From Arbacia lixula (Eukaryota; Echinodermata; Echinoidea; Arbacioida; Arbaciidae), in contig OZ022578.1 of assembly GCA_963669155.1 (NCBI GenBank), positions 9,315,730 to 9,379,729 on the forward strand: 64,000 nt of DNA. The letters are read 5' to 3'. The translations under genes were made by a program, and so were the position numbers. The notes beneath the pieces are model-generated. The model did no database searches, was not told the origin of the DNA, and worked only from the letters and a program-made list of their open reading frames with translations. Shown in pieces: positions 46,408 to 60,900 of this stretch; the stretch's first letter is position 1; each line of letters starts with the position of its first letter.

Positions 46408-47579
46408 TTAAGAATTACCGACACAAAAAGTTTAGAGTGCTACGTTGAGCATCAGTGGTTTTGAAGTTGCTTCCAAAATAAGCAGAAAAATCAGTCAAAT
46501 AAACAGTTTGGCTAATTGAGCAAAAAAAAAGTATTTAAAAAATGAAAATGTTATGACCATTTAAAGTTTGACCGCGGACCATAACGCATTGCACCATGTT
46601 GGTAAAATACCTCCTTTATCCTTACTCAATCATGTCAAGGCAAAAAGTTGTTATGTAAATATGATAATCGGGATATGCTGGTATCAGAGAACAGCTAGAA
46701 TAATATCATTTGTATTAAAGATGTGAAGATACATTCTATATAGAACAACGACTTCAGACGCTCATACCAGATGTTTAAATTTTGTCAACTTTAGAGAGCA
46801 TTTACCAAAATTATTTGTGACCGATTTAGCTACTCGAAGTTGTGCAAACTATTCTTTGTTTTAATTTTGTTACTTGTTTGATTGCAAGTATGTGCCGGCA
46901 GTGAATTCACTAAACTTTTAGAGTCCTATCTCTATTTTGTATTTCAGGAAAGAAAGAAAAATAGGAATGGGGTTAACAAAATTTACAATGATGGTTACAG
47001 TTATATATTTAGACACAATGAAAACATTTTTAAACCGGACTTTGGCGTTGGAGCTGAGGGAGGGGCATTAATATACAAATCATAACGATATGTGCTTCGT
47101 GAAGAAAAGACAACATGAAAGTAACGCTGCAAGGAATGTCGGGGCACATTATCCATTATTGATTCAGTGGGGCACATAGTAGTACTTTCTGCACAGTGGA
47201 TTGGTTATTCCATATCTACGAATGCGTTATTTGACCCAATTAACACTCAAATTAAGATAACGAAGGAAAAATCAGATTTGTAAATGTTGCTCTAATAGAT
47301 TCTGATACCAGTAAACTATTTGTGTTGACTAGTATCCCTTTAAGTGAACATGTCTCCAAGCTCCCGAATACCTATTAAAACCTAGACGTAAACACCAATA
47401 ATGAGTATACACAAATTAGCCACTGTTCTGTTGTTTTGGGTATGTGGTTCGCGTGTGAAGTGCATGGCGTCTTTATACACAACCACCTTTCCAAATAAAG
47501 AACAAAATATGATTTGAATCAATTTCACAAATTCTAATGGATTACAACTATATGATTAGCCTTGGATCCTCCGTCCATG

Positions 47580-47860
47580 CATGCAGGGCCGTCGCCAGGG
47601 GGGGTGCGGAGAGTGCGAACGCACCCCCCTTCCGAACCATAAAAAAAAAATCATGGGCGGAAAACCCGGGGGGGGGGGACAAAAATTGTTAGAAGAACGT
47701 CATAACCCCCCCACTGAGAGCATTTAAAAAAAAAAAAAACTCCCCAAAATCCCATCACTACCCCCCCCCCCCCCCCCCCCACTGAGAGCATTTTCACAGA
47801 CTGGGCGGGATAAAAAAAAAAATGTGTTTTTGTGGGTTTTTTTCATAAAAAGCACCCCCC
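47580..47860. repeat. C/G-homopolymer-rich dispersed repeat
   Basis: GGGCCGTCGCCAGGGGGGGT opens it; GGGGGGTGCG and CGCACCCCCC make a hairpin at 47599-47628. A tandem piece CCCCCACTGAGAGCATTT occurs at 47708 and 47776, with several poly-C and poly-A runs. This end motif is typical of MITE-like repeats with GGGCCGTCGCCAGG termini; the other end was not found. Confidence 0.5.
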
Positions 47861-48480
47861 CCTAGAAAAAAGCTATCTGTTTTGCAATTGACATGCAAGG
47901 ACTGTGACTGTTCGGTACGGGTAGGCCTACTAACAAAACCCCCAAAACTATGTGACCCTGATTGGTTTTTGCATGCAAACATGTTCACCAGAGCGTGTGT
48001 TTTATCGAGATCGATTGGAATGTGTATGTGGAGATACTAGTACAGGAGTTTGCTGACCGGCAACCAAAGTGCTTCAAATTCGCTCACATAAATCATCCCT
48101 GAGGGAAAACAGACATGTTCGAATACTTATTGACCATCAATGGGGAATATTGGTCGTCAAGTTGTGCGGTGCGTAGTTTTCAATGCTGTCCAGCACTTGG
48201 ATCATTGCAGATTTTGGATACGTTATAATGGACATAATTTCACGAGGATGAAACCATTGCCAAAGTTTATGTTGTACGTTTGTGGGAGGTAGGCCCTACG
48301 TCATTTCTAGAAAAAGAAGAAAGCCATTTTTTTTTTTTTTGCAGCAATTAGAGGGGAGGATTCGGGAAGAATTGACATCCCTAAAAATGATAAACATATA
48401 GGCCTGGGTCTAGTGTTACTCGGGAAACGTGAGATACTGAGTAGACTGCAGGTTTATTATAATAGTCTCGACCCGCTCTG

Positions 48481-48919
48481 AATATCATTTGGGGGCGGGG
48501 CACGAGTCAATAGGACCACCAACGGGTCAGCGCGCAAACGGAAGGGATCGTTTTGGGCCGGGGAAATTCCCCGAAAGAGGGTAAAGATTGTTGCCAATTA
48601 TTATCGGCTACTGTCAAAGCTTGCAAATGTGTTATACTTAAACATATTTATTGCTAAATATATTATTTCATTGATTATGTGAATGATAAAACTAACTGAA
48701 TGATCAAATTGTTAAAATGTTGAAGGAAATAAAATTCAATCGAACTTAAGAACCTCACTTGGACAGCTTACTCGGCAACGCAGAAGGAAATCGGGAAGGT
48801 GGGGCTCCGTAAATTGATGGTTGATGTCGGAAGCAAGCGGTATCTAGCCGAGGCGCAGAGTACCATTTAGATGTGTGGTGGATGAGCGCTAGCTGGCGAG
48901 AGAGAGTCAGAGAGAAAGA
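48481..48919 (+). promoter_or_regulatory. Probable promoter and 5' UTR of RASA1
   Basis: GC-rich blocks (GGGGGCGGGGCACGAG at 48491; CGGCAACGCAGAAGG near 48772) precede the start codon at 48920. No TATA box is evident. The start context is AGAAAGAATGTCC, a purine at -3. Confidence 0.4.
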
Positions 48920-51900
48920 ATGTCCGCGGAAAACATTAGCAGCACCAGCTGCAGCACACAGACTTTATTGGCACGGGAGCGGCTCCTCGGAACATCAGCC
49001 GACATGCAGAACTCCGAAGAATTTCAGGATTTACCTGTTCACGATGACTTTGACCCGTTTGAATCGTATACTGAATTACCAGAGGAAACTGTGGATGCGA
49101 ATCTGACTGCTCCTCCAGAGAATGAGTGAGTATGGAATGCGTGGGAGGAAGAAACCTTCCATCAATTTTTGTGTTTTTTCACGTACAGATGTCAATAGCG
49201 TGACCTGTGCTGCACAAAGGATCTCGGAACGTAATTTTACATTCAGCTCATATCAATACATACAGTAATGACCGACTCAGTACAGCTACCTCCAACGCGC
49301 TTGCTCGGTGTAGCTGGGCGAGCCGTGGGGCGTATAGCCCAGGCTTGCTGTTTCATTATAGTGCACAGATTTAGTTAATGTTTGGTTTTTAATTGGTAGA
49401 CTTTGGACTATGGTTAGTGGCCCATTCTTTCTTTTCTCTGGCCCTGGGCATTAGCAGAACTGTGCATTAGTATAATGAATGTTTATGAGTGCAATGGAAA
49501 GAATATCCATGAGGTGAAACTGAAAGATTGAATGGAACATTCATTATTTACTTTATACAACATCTGAGTAAATTCTTGTCATTTGTGCATACAATATACA
49601 AATAATTCCCGAATAAAGTTAACAAATATTTGTTTTCCTTTATATATATTCTTTGTTCAATTGGGTCCATGCTCTGAGCGGCTAAACGTTGGATGAATAC
49701 GGAGCCGAGGAGCCCGATTCATTGTTTTTGATTTTATTCGGCTTGAGCATACCAACGGAAATTCAAGTTGCACCTCAGCTGCAACACCACGGGAGTTCCC
49801 CTTGCATGCTCAATGATTTTCCGGTAAAACGCAGAAAAGCAGCTGAAAAGAAAATTGTCGCATAGATTTTGTGTGTCATGCATACACTGAAATGGCAATG
49901 GAAAAAATTGCATGGAACACAAATGCATGCTAAACCATGGAATGGAACAAATATTTAATAACACGTGACCTAATATCCTCCAATCAAATGACAAGGATCT
50001 ACTTAGGTGTTGTATAAAACATAATGGTACGTTGCACATGAGATTTCATTAACACAATAACAAATGAGATAAACACATTTAGCCTAGATACATTTTTATT
50101 TTATTGTGATCATTTTTTTTCCACGGAGTAAGCACATGCTTTTATAGCTATGATCTATTCTATACATATGCGATGATGTGGATGCCTAAAACCAGCCCCC
50201 TTTTTAAGATTAATTTTACAGAGATGATCAGCTGAGAAACTGAAATTTCATATCAATAAAATATCCTCTTTGAAGAACTGCTTTTGTATTGAGGATTAGC
50301 AAGAATATTTTGGAGAAATAGTGCTTTGAATGTTGCTCAGTATATTAATTATTACACATTCAGATCATTGAATTTCCAAACCAGGTCCCTGTCGATGATT
50401 TGCGATATCTCCAGATTTCACCAGTATTGCGTTCTTTTGAGCAGTTGTAGGGATATTTCTAATGAAAATGTGCAGGGTGAGATATTTTTAAATTTAGCCT
50501 ACCGGTAATTTTTTCCCTGAAAAGATTGCATTCTGGTTTCTCATGCATAAATATAATACAAAACAAATCATGCATCCAACCTTCAATGACGTCCATTTAG
50601 CAGAAATACATGTATGTGGGGGCCAGTATCAAGAGTAGGGCTGTTTTTTTGACGATTCACTCGATACCCTTTTTTACATTGGGTTTTCTTAGCCCAGTAC
50701 TATTCTTAGCCCCAGACTGGTTTTTAAAAGCTTTTTACTATTTCTTAAACAGACTAAGGAAATCCATGATGTTCTCACTCAAAATCGTTAGCCCCGGACT
50801 CCCACGACAGCTTATTAATACATGGCATTGTATTTATGAGTGTACGTCTTGCACATGCGCACTTTACCACTCCGCTTCAAAGTCACTTGCAAACGGGGCA
50901 TTATCTGATTGGTCTCGGTGTCTCGGCCTTGCGAGCTGAGCATCACATTTCCTTAGCCCTATACTACTTTTTGTTTCTGTTCACACTGGCGCTCTTAGCC
51001 CCGGACTACATGTATTTTGCTTGGCCCTGCAATTGCGGGGTTAGCCCTGCTTTTTTGCCTGGCCAAATAATCACATTTTTTCTGTCTCAAATCATACACT
51101 GTATGTGGAAAGATTGTGCCACCATAATACTACTAGAGTCTTTCTTACTTTTCAGGCCATCTTAGCATGCATTTGACATCTATTCTGTTTACCAAGGTGA
51201 CATCATTTATCTGAAAGAGCAAATGTTACCAGCATCATCAAACTCTAGGTGAACTGCGTGAGCAAACTTCACCAAGACTTCATAAGTACACTGCAAAGGG
51301 TTTTATTCCCCAAACTCCACCAGATACCGGCATATCAGAAATGTTATCTCCCTAAGATAACAGGTCCCAAATAGATTTTATCTTTGGTATTTTGAAACAC
51401 ATCGTAGAAATATGTGAACCAATCATGACTTATGCACCTATCCCTGAGGCAGCTAACAATGAATTCCATTTAACCCTCTCAATCCCATTGGCATTAAGAC
51501 ATGTGTATCAAGTCGATGAGGTTTTCAAAGCCTGGTAATGTAAAGGTTTAAGTCATGTCTCTTGCTCATCAACATCAATCTGGCAATGTCATGTCACTAA
51601 CAATGGCAATGTGCATCAATGTCCACCAGTGTGCCTTATACATCGCATTTGGTGCATTTAAAAAGCATTTTTAAAATAAAAAAAAACACACACAGAAAAT
51701 GGAAGAAGTTCTCTCCTTCCCTCCCAATGATGAAACTAGAAACTGCCTTTAAGTAGAATCATAGAGGATCATTAGCTTTTGAGGAGGTTTTGGACAGGTC
51801 ACCGCAAACTTTCCAGTTATTGTACATAGCCTAAAGAGCGGGGACTGCTGTTCACACAGTGCATTCATGTAGTGCGAGCAGTGCTCGCTGCCTGACACAT

Positions 51901-54900
51901 TGTGCATTGATGGGAACAATATGATCATGAATGTAGACTATGGCCAGTACATAAGGGAGCGTTTTAAACAATGACAGTGTTTCAATTTTCCCGAAAAGGT
52001 TTGTACAGTATGACCGTGAGATTTTATAGTGTCACATTATTGTTAGAGTATACAACTGATACGTGCCATGTTTCATGATGTTTGCAAAAGGCTACTCTGT
52101 CTTTAAGCTGGTTGGTCTATCCAAGGTAAAATGATGAAAAAGGTCTCTGTAAGAAATATATCCAGAAGGCTGCTATTATTCTGTGCTGTGTCAAAAGAAT
52201 AAGAATCTCTAAATGAATTACAATGAGGAAGAGGAGTACCAGGAAATGAATCTGGGCTGAGAGAGATCCTGAGATGCACTGATACTGTGATTTATACATG
52301 TGTCTGGTAACAAAGACTATGCCCTATCCCCACTTGCTGATAATGAGGGTGGCCACGAAGTACATGTAGGGATAGGGACGTAGTGTGTGTTAGTCTTTGT
52401 TACCAGGCATACCGGGTAGTTGTTTGTCGTGCCCATGCACTCAACAGCCTAGAACCTAGATTAGTACATGTGCAAGGAACATTACAGCCTCTAGAGGCAT
52501 TGTTTTAAAGCAAAGCTACAGTAGAGTAAATGGCCTTAATAAAGCAAACTATACAATATTAGCTATGAACCTGAACACTTGGGGAAGAGGGAATTTAGGA
52601 CTGTTATTCCAATTACTATCTGATTTGATAGGGAGGGGCATGAAATTGGGCATCTGCTTTACATGTAGCAATGGCATCTTGAAGAATATGACAATTGTTT
52701 ACTTGTAGTGGTGTTAGTGGTTGTGTGTACTACAGTGTAGATGTATGTGTGTGTTGAAGCGGGAGGGGGGGGGGGGGGAGGGAGATAATTTCACTTCAAC
52801 TTGCATTTATATAGGGCACATGTTCAAATTTCCCCTCCCCATTTCTGGTCGTCTTGTTTAATCATGTTTGTTTAAAATGACTTAGAAGTTCAGAACTTTG
52901 TCCCAGAATATTTTGCACTTACCAGCAACCAAACAGCTGTTTCTCCTTAGTACTTTTTATGTCAAGGAACTTGCTTTATTTTATATCGCACCCTGTGTCA
53001 TTATTCATGTTCAATATTTGTTGTAATAAAATGAGATCTTGTTTAAAATGATGATGAATATTCATGACACTTGATAGTTGTGAATGAATGTGGACACTAC
53101 AAAAGAGAGCCGTCCAGCTTGTGTGATGATGCATGAGGTTTTTTTTTTTTTTTTAAAGTATAGTGTACAGTACATTTTCATGTACACTGTACATTGTTTC
53201 TGCATAATATCTGCCATCTCTGGAAATTTTTGGTTGACATGTTTACATGTATTTACAGAAGAATACTGCACATGGTATTAGTACCATTCATTACCACATG
53301 TGATTTAAATGTACATGTATGTTTGGCAATGTATACCATTCCTGATTTTTCAACCTGATTTGAATAACAAGTTAAACCCAGTTTGTGACCCAAATAAACA
53401 TGTGGATGCCTACTGTATGTATGACTCATACTCTACATCATCAAATCATTCCTCCATAAATGGAACATATTTCTCATGTGGTAACAAAATCAACTTAGTA
53501 AACACATGTTGTTAAGTGTACGTGTACGATGGACAGTGGATGTCCATAAATTACTTTCTGATGAAACTAAAGGAATATAATACAAGAGGAATCAGTTGTG
53601 AATTTTTATCATAAAAAAAACACTGAATGTACAATGTATAGAGTACATCATCAAACATTTCCTAGTTAATATATATTGTTCTGGTAAATATTTTGAAGCA
53701 AAATTGTAGATTTGAGGCTGTAATTAGTGAAGAAAAAGTACAATGTAAGGTTGTTCAATGCGATTTATCCTTTAAAAGGTAGACATTGATACCAAATGTG
53801 CTTTACTCGGCCTTCAAAACAAGGAAGTTATTGCTCAATTTTGTCGCTTTCACAATGATTCTATAGCCATGATTTATCATATCTTCATATTCTGCACATT
53901 TCCGCAAATGGACTTTTAGTGGAGATGAATGCTCTTCCTTCATATGTTGCTACTCTCAGTCTGGATTGATTGATAGCCTAGGCAACCTTTCTGTGTCATA
54001 GATAATGTTGTGGCCAGTTCCAAAAGATAAAATGCTGTATAAATGTGAATGTGAATTTCAAAGCAAGCATGATTTAGCAATTAGCATCCCTTGTCTTGCT
54101 TTCATTAACTGTCAAAAGGGAACCCAATAGAAAATTGATATTGAAAAAAGACTGGGTACATGGTCTAGATTCACTTTTTAAAGAAGTGGATTGCACAGAT
54201 TCCACTTTGAGCGGGATGTTGCACTTCCATTCAACGTGTGATGAGCCGCTACATGTAGCACTGGCCACGGCATTCCTCTGTAATTCAGCTCTTTTTTGAT
54301 AATAAATATTGTATTGCAGTGATATTTGTGAAAAGTGACAAGTATATCTATTTCTTGTCTCGAAAATGACATCCCACGAATAACTCTTGCAAAAAGTTCC
54401 GGTTCTACGATGCTTCTTATTATCGCCATTCTGGTTGGCCTGCAAGAATAATTTTCACACAAAGATACATTTTTCTTCTCTAAATGCTATTTTGAGTTCC
54501 TTCATATCCTTACAGTACAATTTTGCCCGATGTATTTCATTGGGATAAAACAATGTTGCCTTTGTTTTTTGTCATGACTCTTAGATGGTACCATGGCTGT
54601 TTGGATCGGCACACGGCTGAGATGCGCCTGCACTCTGCTGACAAGCCGGGGAGCTATCTCGTGCGGGAGAGTGAACGCAAGCCTGGCTCCTATGTGCTCT
54701 CATACCTGGGACAGAAAGGCATCAATCATTTCAGGTAAATACATTCAAACTATGATAATGTACATGTGCATTTCAGCATAGAATGCTACACAAGAATGGA
54801 GTAATGAAGGCAGATAAAATAATCTTTCATTCATACACATTATGTATGTGTACGAAGTTAAACATTTGTGGTGGTAATATCCAAGCTTTGGTTTGATTTT

Positions 54901-57900
54901 TGCGTCAACTTGTACAGTTCCAGGATAGCTTTATTTACTGGAGTTAAAGACTTGCCTATACATGTACATGTATGCAGGATGATGGAGATGAATAAACCTT
55001 CATTATAATAAATGGCCCTTTTGAGCATAAAATACTGCCTCAAGAGGGGAAAGTGGAATCTTTGTACTTGAGACAACTTTGATTCAAGGAAATATTGAAC
55101 AACAAAGGCACTGATAGGTTTTACTGGTGCTTTGAGCTGAGAGCAGTAAATATTTGTTTTAAATTCCTCATTGAGACCTTAAGATGGGCCAAGAAGGAAG
55201 TAAAATGAAACAATTCTCAATGATCCTCTAACGTTTGATGATATGAATACAGACGAAACCATTCATGTTTTTTCCTGTGGCTTTACCAAAACAACGGAAA
55301 TACATGTTGCACCATGGCCTCCATACCACAAGACTTGGCAGTCTGCAAAAAAGCAGCTTAAAAACATGTTTGGATAAATCTTATATGCCACACTTAAAAG
55401 AATTGGGATGTACCTGTATGTACACATTTGAGGCCTTGACTTTCACCCCCACTGACGTCATTAATAGTACTCTGTGGCCCTCTGAAGTCATTGATAGCAA
55501 TTTGTGGCCCTCTGACGTCATGAAAATATGACATCAGAGGCCCAATAATCGCAGAGGAGATCGCTCTTCCAGAAGAAATACATTTACCAATTTTCATATG
55601 TAGTGCTCCTAACCATTCAAAGGGCAGGATCAGTTTATTGAGGGATATGAATATTATACAAAAAAAAAAAAACGTTGTTGAACAAATTATAAAGAACACT
55701 TGGCAAGATATTTACTTTGCACACTGTACATGAAAATTAGATCATCCACATGTACACACCTTAAGTCAGACCATTGAAAAGGCAAAGAAATATTGTATCA
55801 ACATCTTACCAACTATGGGAAAGCATTTACATGTAGATCACCAATCACTTTTAGGTGTTTTGGAGAAACAGAACCCATCAGAAATACATGCCCCTTCAAA
55901 GCTACCTACAAAGAACCTATGGCCAAAGTTCATTGTGACGTCACAAAATTAAATCCTTTGATGGAATTTCATCAAACAACAGATAGACACAGGATTTGAC
56001 TGACAAAATACCAAGAAATATCTATATACCAGATGTACTGTACATGTAGAGGCATACAGAGTAGGCGTTGGATGGATGACATCAACACATTTTGGCACAA
56101 GAAAGAAGAAAATGGAGTAGTGATAAAGAGGGATTCTCTCCGCAGTGGAGAGATATTTTAGGCCAGATGGACATGACCATAACCAAATATAATTGTTCGG
56201 AGTGCTTCTACTGCATTCCAATTTCTACACGTGTAACCATACTTTGTACAATTATTAGTAGAAGGCAGGTTCAACTGGTTCAATTGGTCTCTTGTATTGC
56301 ACCTCAGAATCACAGCGGTGTGTGGTGATTTCTATGTTGGTGGCCGGCAGTTCCAGACCCTGCCAGAGCTGATTGGGTACTACACACACATCTCTAACAT
56401 CCTGAAGAATGAGAGGCTGCAGTATCCAGCGCCCCCACCTGAAGTAAGTCTTGTATGTATCCCAACCGTTACTTGTTTCTTTACATTTATGTTATCACTT
56501 GTTTCCTTTTGTGGTATATGTTACAATGGGCCCCGTCTTATAAAGAGTTGCGATTGATTTCAGTTGAGTCCAGTACCCTTTCTTTAATGGACAGAGTTAC
56601 GATCGATATCAGTTGCAAATCTTTATAAGACAGCGCTTGGGTGTTTAAGCATTTAATGTGACCCATGTTCACTGTCAGAACATGTTGACTGAAATATGTT
56701 CCATGTTATTAATCCACATATTATATAATTGTATTTAAACTTGGCAATAGAGTAGTGAGTAGCTTAACGTGAACATTGGATTATAAAGTACACTTGTGTT
56801 GACCAATGAGCATGGCTGTACCATCTGAGGGCAAAGGGATCAGCAGTAGTGATTTATAAGCAAAGCATTAGTGCTGGTTGCATGAATTGATGTGTTCATG
56901 TGGAAACTTGGACACTATACCAGAACTGATATCTATGGTTCATTTGAAATCAGAAATTTAATAATGATCAAGTTGACATGATTTCAAATACTTCAGCCTG
57001 GCACTTTAGTTGGCAGAAATGGTATATCAATACATGTATTTGGAAAAAAGTAGAACTCTATTTAATGTGATCGCCGTTTTAACCCTTTTGCATGCCAGAT
57101 AAACTATAGCTCTATGGGATTGTGTGTATCGTTTGTGCATAAAGTTACACGTGGCACACAAAGAGTTAAAAAAATAATATCTGCATGAAATCTGTCAGAC
57201 AGTTTCCATCAACAGCAGCTTCAGTATGGTCCTTTCATGATGTCAGGCATACTACATAAGTGTACATATATTGTTGTTAGAGTACACATACAGGAATTTA
57301 GTCAAAGATTGATTGATTTTTTAATATTTGGCATGTACACCCCTGAATCTAAACTTTGACTGAGCTGCAAAGTAATAACTACAGTATGTGAAGTATATCT
57401 TTGTGATAACCTATCTTGGTTTTTCAGTTTCTTCTAATGGCAGAGTTTTTTCATGTGTATCTCTTTGTTTGATATATCATACAGCCGGTGGATGATAAGA
57501 AGAAAGTGGTGGCAACGTTGCCCTACAACAAAGTCCCAGATACGGATGAATTAAGGTAAGTGATATCATGCTATCTGTTTATCTGCTACTTGTTGTTTAT
57601 TAATGTTAATGATGTTCATACTCGTGTCATTTTACTTGGCCCCTGCCATGTAGTGGGGAGAGACAAAGACAGACACATACAGACAGACAGACAGACAGAC
57701 AGAGACAAAGACAGACAAATACAGACAAAGACAGACAAAGACAGGCAGACAAACAGACGGATAGACATGTGGACCATGAGTAGGCATGTGTTTGTTCAAT
57801 GCCACATTTGATCCACCATGCATGTAGACATACATGTACAGGTGTAACAGTTTGACAACAAAAACAACAAGTCAGAGCAAAACATCTGATGTGGTTACCA

Positions 57901-60900
57901 CATCAGTGATGTTTCAAAATGAACTGTTGATAATGTGTCAGCATCAAGTCAGAAATGAAGAGTCATAATTACATGTACAGTTGAGGCCAGAAGTTTAGAT
58001 ACACCCAGGAAATTCAAAGAAAATTTGACACTTGCCAAACATCACAGAATTTACTGTATCTTATAAAATATTTGTGCTATCATGACGAATACGTCATGCC
58101 CCTTCATCACATTGTTTTATCATCAGGAGCTGAAAAATATTTAGGTGTCATTTTCCCCAAAAAATCTTCCTATTTTAGACAAATTAAAAATAAAAACTTG
58201 AAAAAAACATTTCATATTTGTGCTAGTTACATGTACTTCTCAACACAAACATTTCAGATTTCATATCATGATAGAAAATGTAATATAAATCATGAATCTA
58301 ACATTCAGTTATTTCTATGAAACGATGTTTGAAGATACATGTACAGTATAATAACAAATACTAGAATACATTTTGCACGATTATTACATTTTTTTCTTCA
58401 AAGAAAATTCCACCTGAAATATAAGTTTATCCCAACGGCATCTCAATCATGTAAAAGAGTGTAATACGCTCTTTCATTTTATACCAAATTCGTCATTGTA
58501 GTATTTGTATTTCTGAAGATATAGTAAATTTTACGATGTTTGGCAAGCGAACAAATTTCACTGAATTCCATGGGTGTACATAAACTTTTGGCCTCAACTG
58601 TAAGTGCATTATGTCATTCGCTTTGCTTTACTAGTGTAGTGGAGTGGACATGGAATTCCAAGAAATGTACCAGTACTTCTGATTGCATTCTGTATTTAGA
58701 GAAGTGCGGCTCTAATGGGGTTCAGGGGTGGTATTCCAGAAGTTGTCTTAAGTTTTCTCTTATGCTATGGTCACAAGTCAGAGCAGCGACCGACCAATTT
58801 GTAGCCTGCTCGGTCGCTGCTGGAATTAGGCACCTCCCAGCGATTTTTTGGAAAAGTCGAGCAGGCTGTAGAGCACAAGCGATGCCTGGGCGTTGCCTGG
58901 TCGGTTTCCCGTCGGTCACTGGTCATTATTAGGTAAAAACTGGGCAATATCGGGGAGCTTCTCTGCGCGGCATCCTGGCAGTGACCGACTGATGGCCCAC
59001 CGATTCCCGGGCGGTCTCCCACCAACCACCGACTGATTATAAAGAAATTGTTCGGCGGCCGGCCAGTGCTCGGTGGGGCATCTATGGGTGTCTCGTAGGC
59101 GTACCTGCGGCGGCCCGCCAGGCTCTGCCGGGAATTTATCATGGGCAACCTTGGTATATATGTGGCTTCCCCAGGCTGTTCATTAACAACGCCGACCGAT
59201 TTTGAATTCGCCACCCAGTGACCGGCATATCTCCCAGTGGCGACCGGCCAGCAATCGGGCACGAACGCTTGTCAGCCTTTGACCTAGCGGATTCGATGTT
59301 TGACCTAAATCGCTCGACGACGAATGCTCGATTAGGTCGGTGCCCGGGCGGTCGCCACCCGGACACCGTACATATTTGTATATATATAAAAAGTGAGCAG
59401 GCGCAGCCCAAATTTTAACTCCGCGCAAAAACTTCAGAGGCGACCGAGCGATGCCCTAAAAACAAGCGGTGCCCGGGCGGACACCGCTCGGTGCCTGGCC
59501 GGAATTGGCTAAAAACACACCGCCCGACTGCCGAGCAGGCTACTTTTTGGGGTTGTGACCATAGCTTTATGTTTCTCTTAAGTCCCCAACTTAAGAGTGG
59601 CCTAAGAGAGCGAGAAATTGGTATTCCAGAACGTCCTTTTAGGACTCTCTCAATTCAAATTAGGGAGGATTAGACCCCACCCAGTGCATATTTATGAGCT
59701 AATGGAGGGAAGTGTTTCATTTCTGAACAGCCAATCACAATCACAGCATCTCATCGGGACCTTTAAGGATTGATCCTAAATTTGTGGTCGCGCAACTATG
59801 TGGGCGCACATCAATCATGTACGCGCTTACGCAAATAAATGCTGCTCTTTTTTTTATTGCGTGTGTTATGAATGGCTAAGACAAGGGGAGGCCCTCCTAA
59901 GTTTTATCTTAAATCCTCTCTTACACGCATTCTGGAATACCAATCCTCCTAACTTTATGATTTGCATAAATTTGCATGAACGTAAGAGAAAACTTAGGAG
60001 CGGACTTAGGAGAAAACTTAATATCATTCTGGAATACCACTTAGGAGAATCTTAGACTGATGATGACATTTCTCCAAAGTGAGCACTTACGATCATTCTG
60101 GAATACCACCTCTGTATTCATGAAATCTCTGTTACAGTAGGCTATCAGGAATATCACACACAATTCAAAGCACTGCTAAAAGACTAGTACAAGTAGAAGG
60201 TATACATACTGTACATGTATGTACCAGTACATATAGCAACTACGTTGACTTCTCTACATGCTTGTTATTACATGTATGTTCAATTTTTACATTACAAAAT
60301 CACTGACTGTTCAATGTAAAATGAATACAATTTATATTATTTTCAGCACTGATAATAGCCCTGCCTCAAAAAGTCCTCCAGATCATGATTCTTGTGAAAT
60401 TATCAACTGTAGAAATGAACAGGACAATATAGAGAATTATAACTTATAGCATTGCAATGATCCCCTCCACCTGCTCACAATAGCACCACGTGTCTGTTGT
60501 TGTTTAGAACCAAAAACCTGCATAGCAATGGATATGAGAACACCCCTTTGGTACTCGAAAATCATAATAATAGCTAACATTGTAATATATATACCTCATG
60601 AAAATAATCCCGCTCTTTGATTGGTGTAAGCATGCTGCACAATTTTGCACATGACCAAGGATATGTCAGATCCACCTCTAACATCACATTTTTGTGATGT
60701 CAGAAGGCCGTAAAGTACTTGTATCAACGACATCAGAGGGCTGGAAAGTGCTATTAAGGCATTGGATGTTCATCCCTATTCTAAACGCACACCAAATCTA
60801 CACAATAATGTTTTTCAGGGGCACAATGAGCTAGGAGGGGGATAATTATATGTGTTTGTTATGTTCTATCTTTATAGTTTCAGTGCTGTGGTACATAATG

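Larger units (their letters stand above)
45561..48480. other. POLG-RASA1 intergenic region
   Basis: I see no gene. It holds a long palindrome at 46348, a C/G-rich repeat at 47580-47860, and AT-rich DNA. A short ORF at 46882 has no recognisable domain. Confidence 0.5.
49140..54584. other. RASA1 intron 1
   Basis: A 5.5-kb intron, mostly AT-rich. It contains a dispersed repeat at about 50685-51060 with several (T)TAGCCC(C)GGACT motifs, a foldback at 52304, a poly-G run at about 52765, and (ACATGTA)-type words at 53160-53340. No other gene is recognised. Confidence 0.5.

Noticed and set aside
58771-59262. 163-codon minus-strand ORF
   Set aside because: It is inside the GC-rich MITE, where stop codons are rare; no domain, and other frames there are open too.
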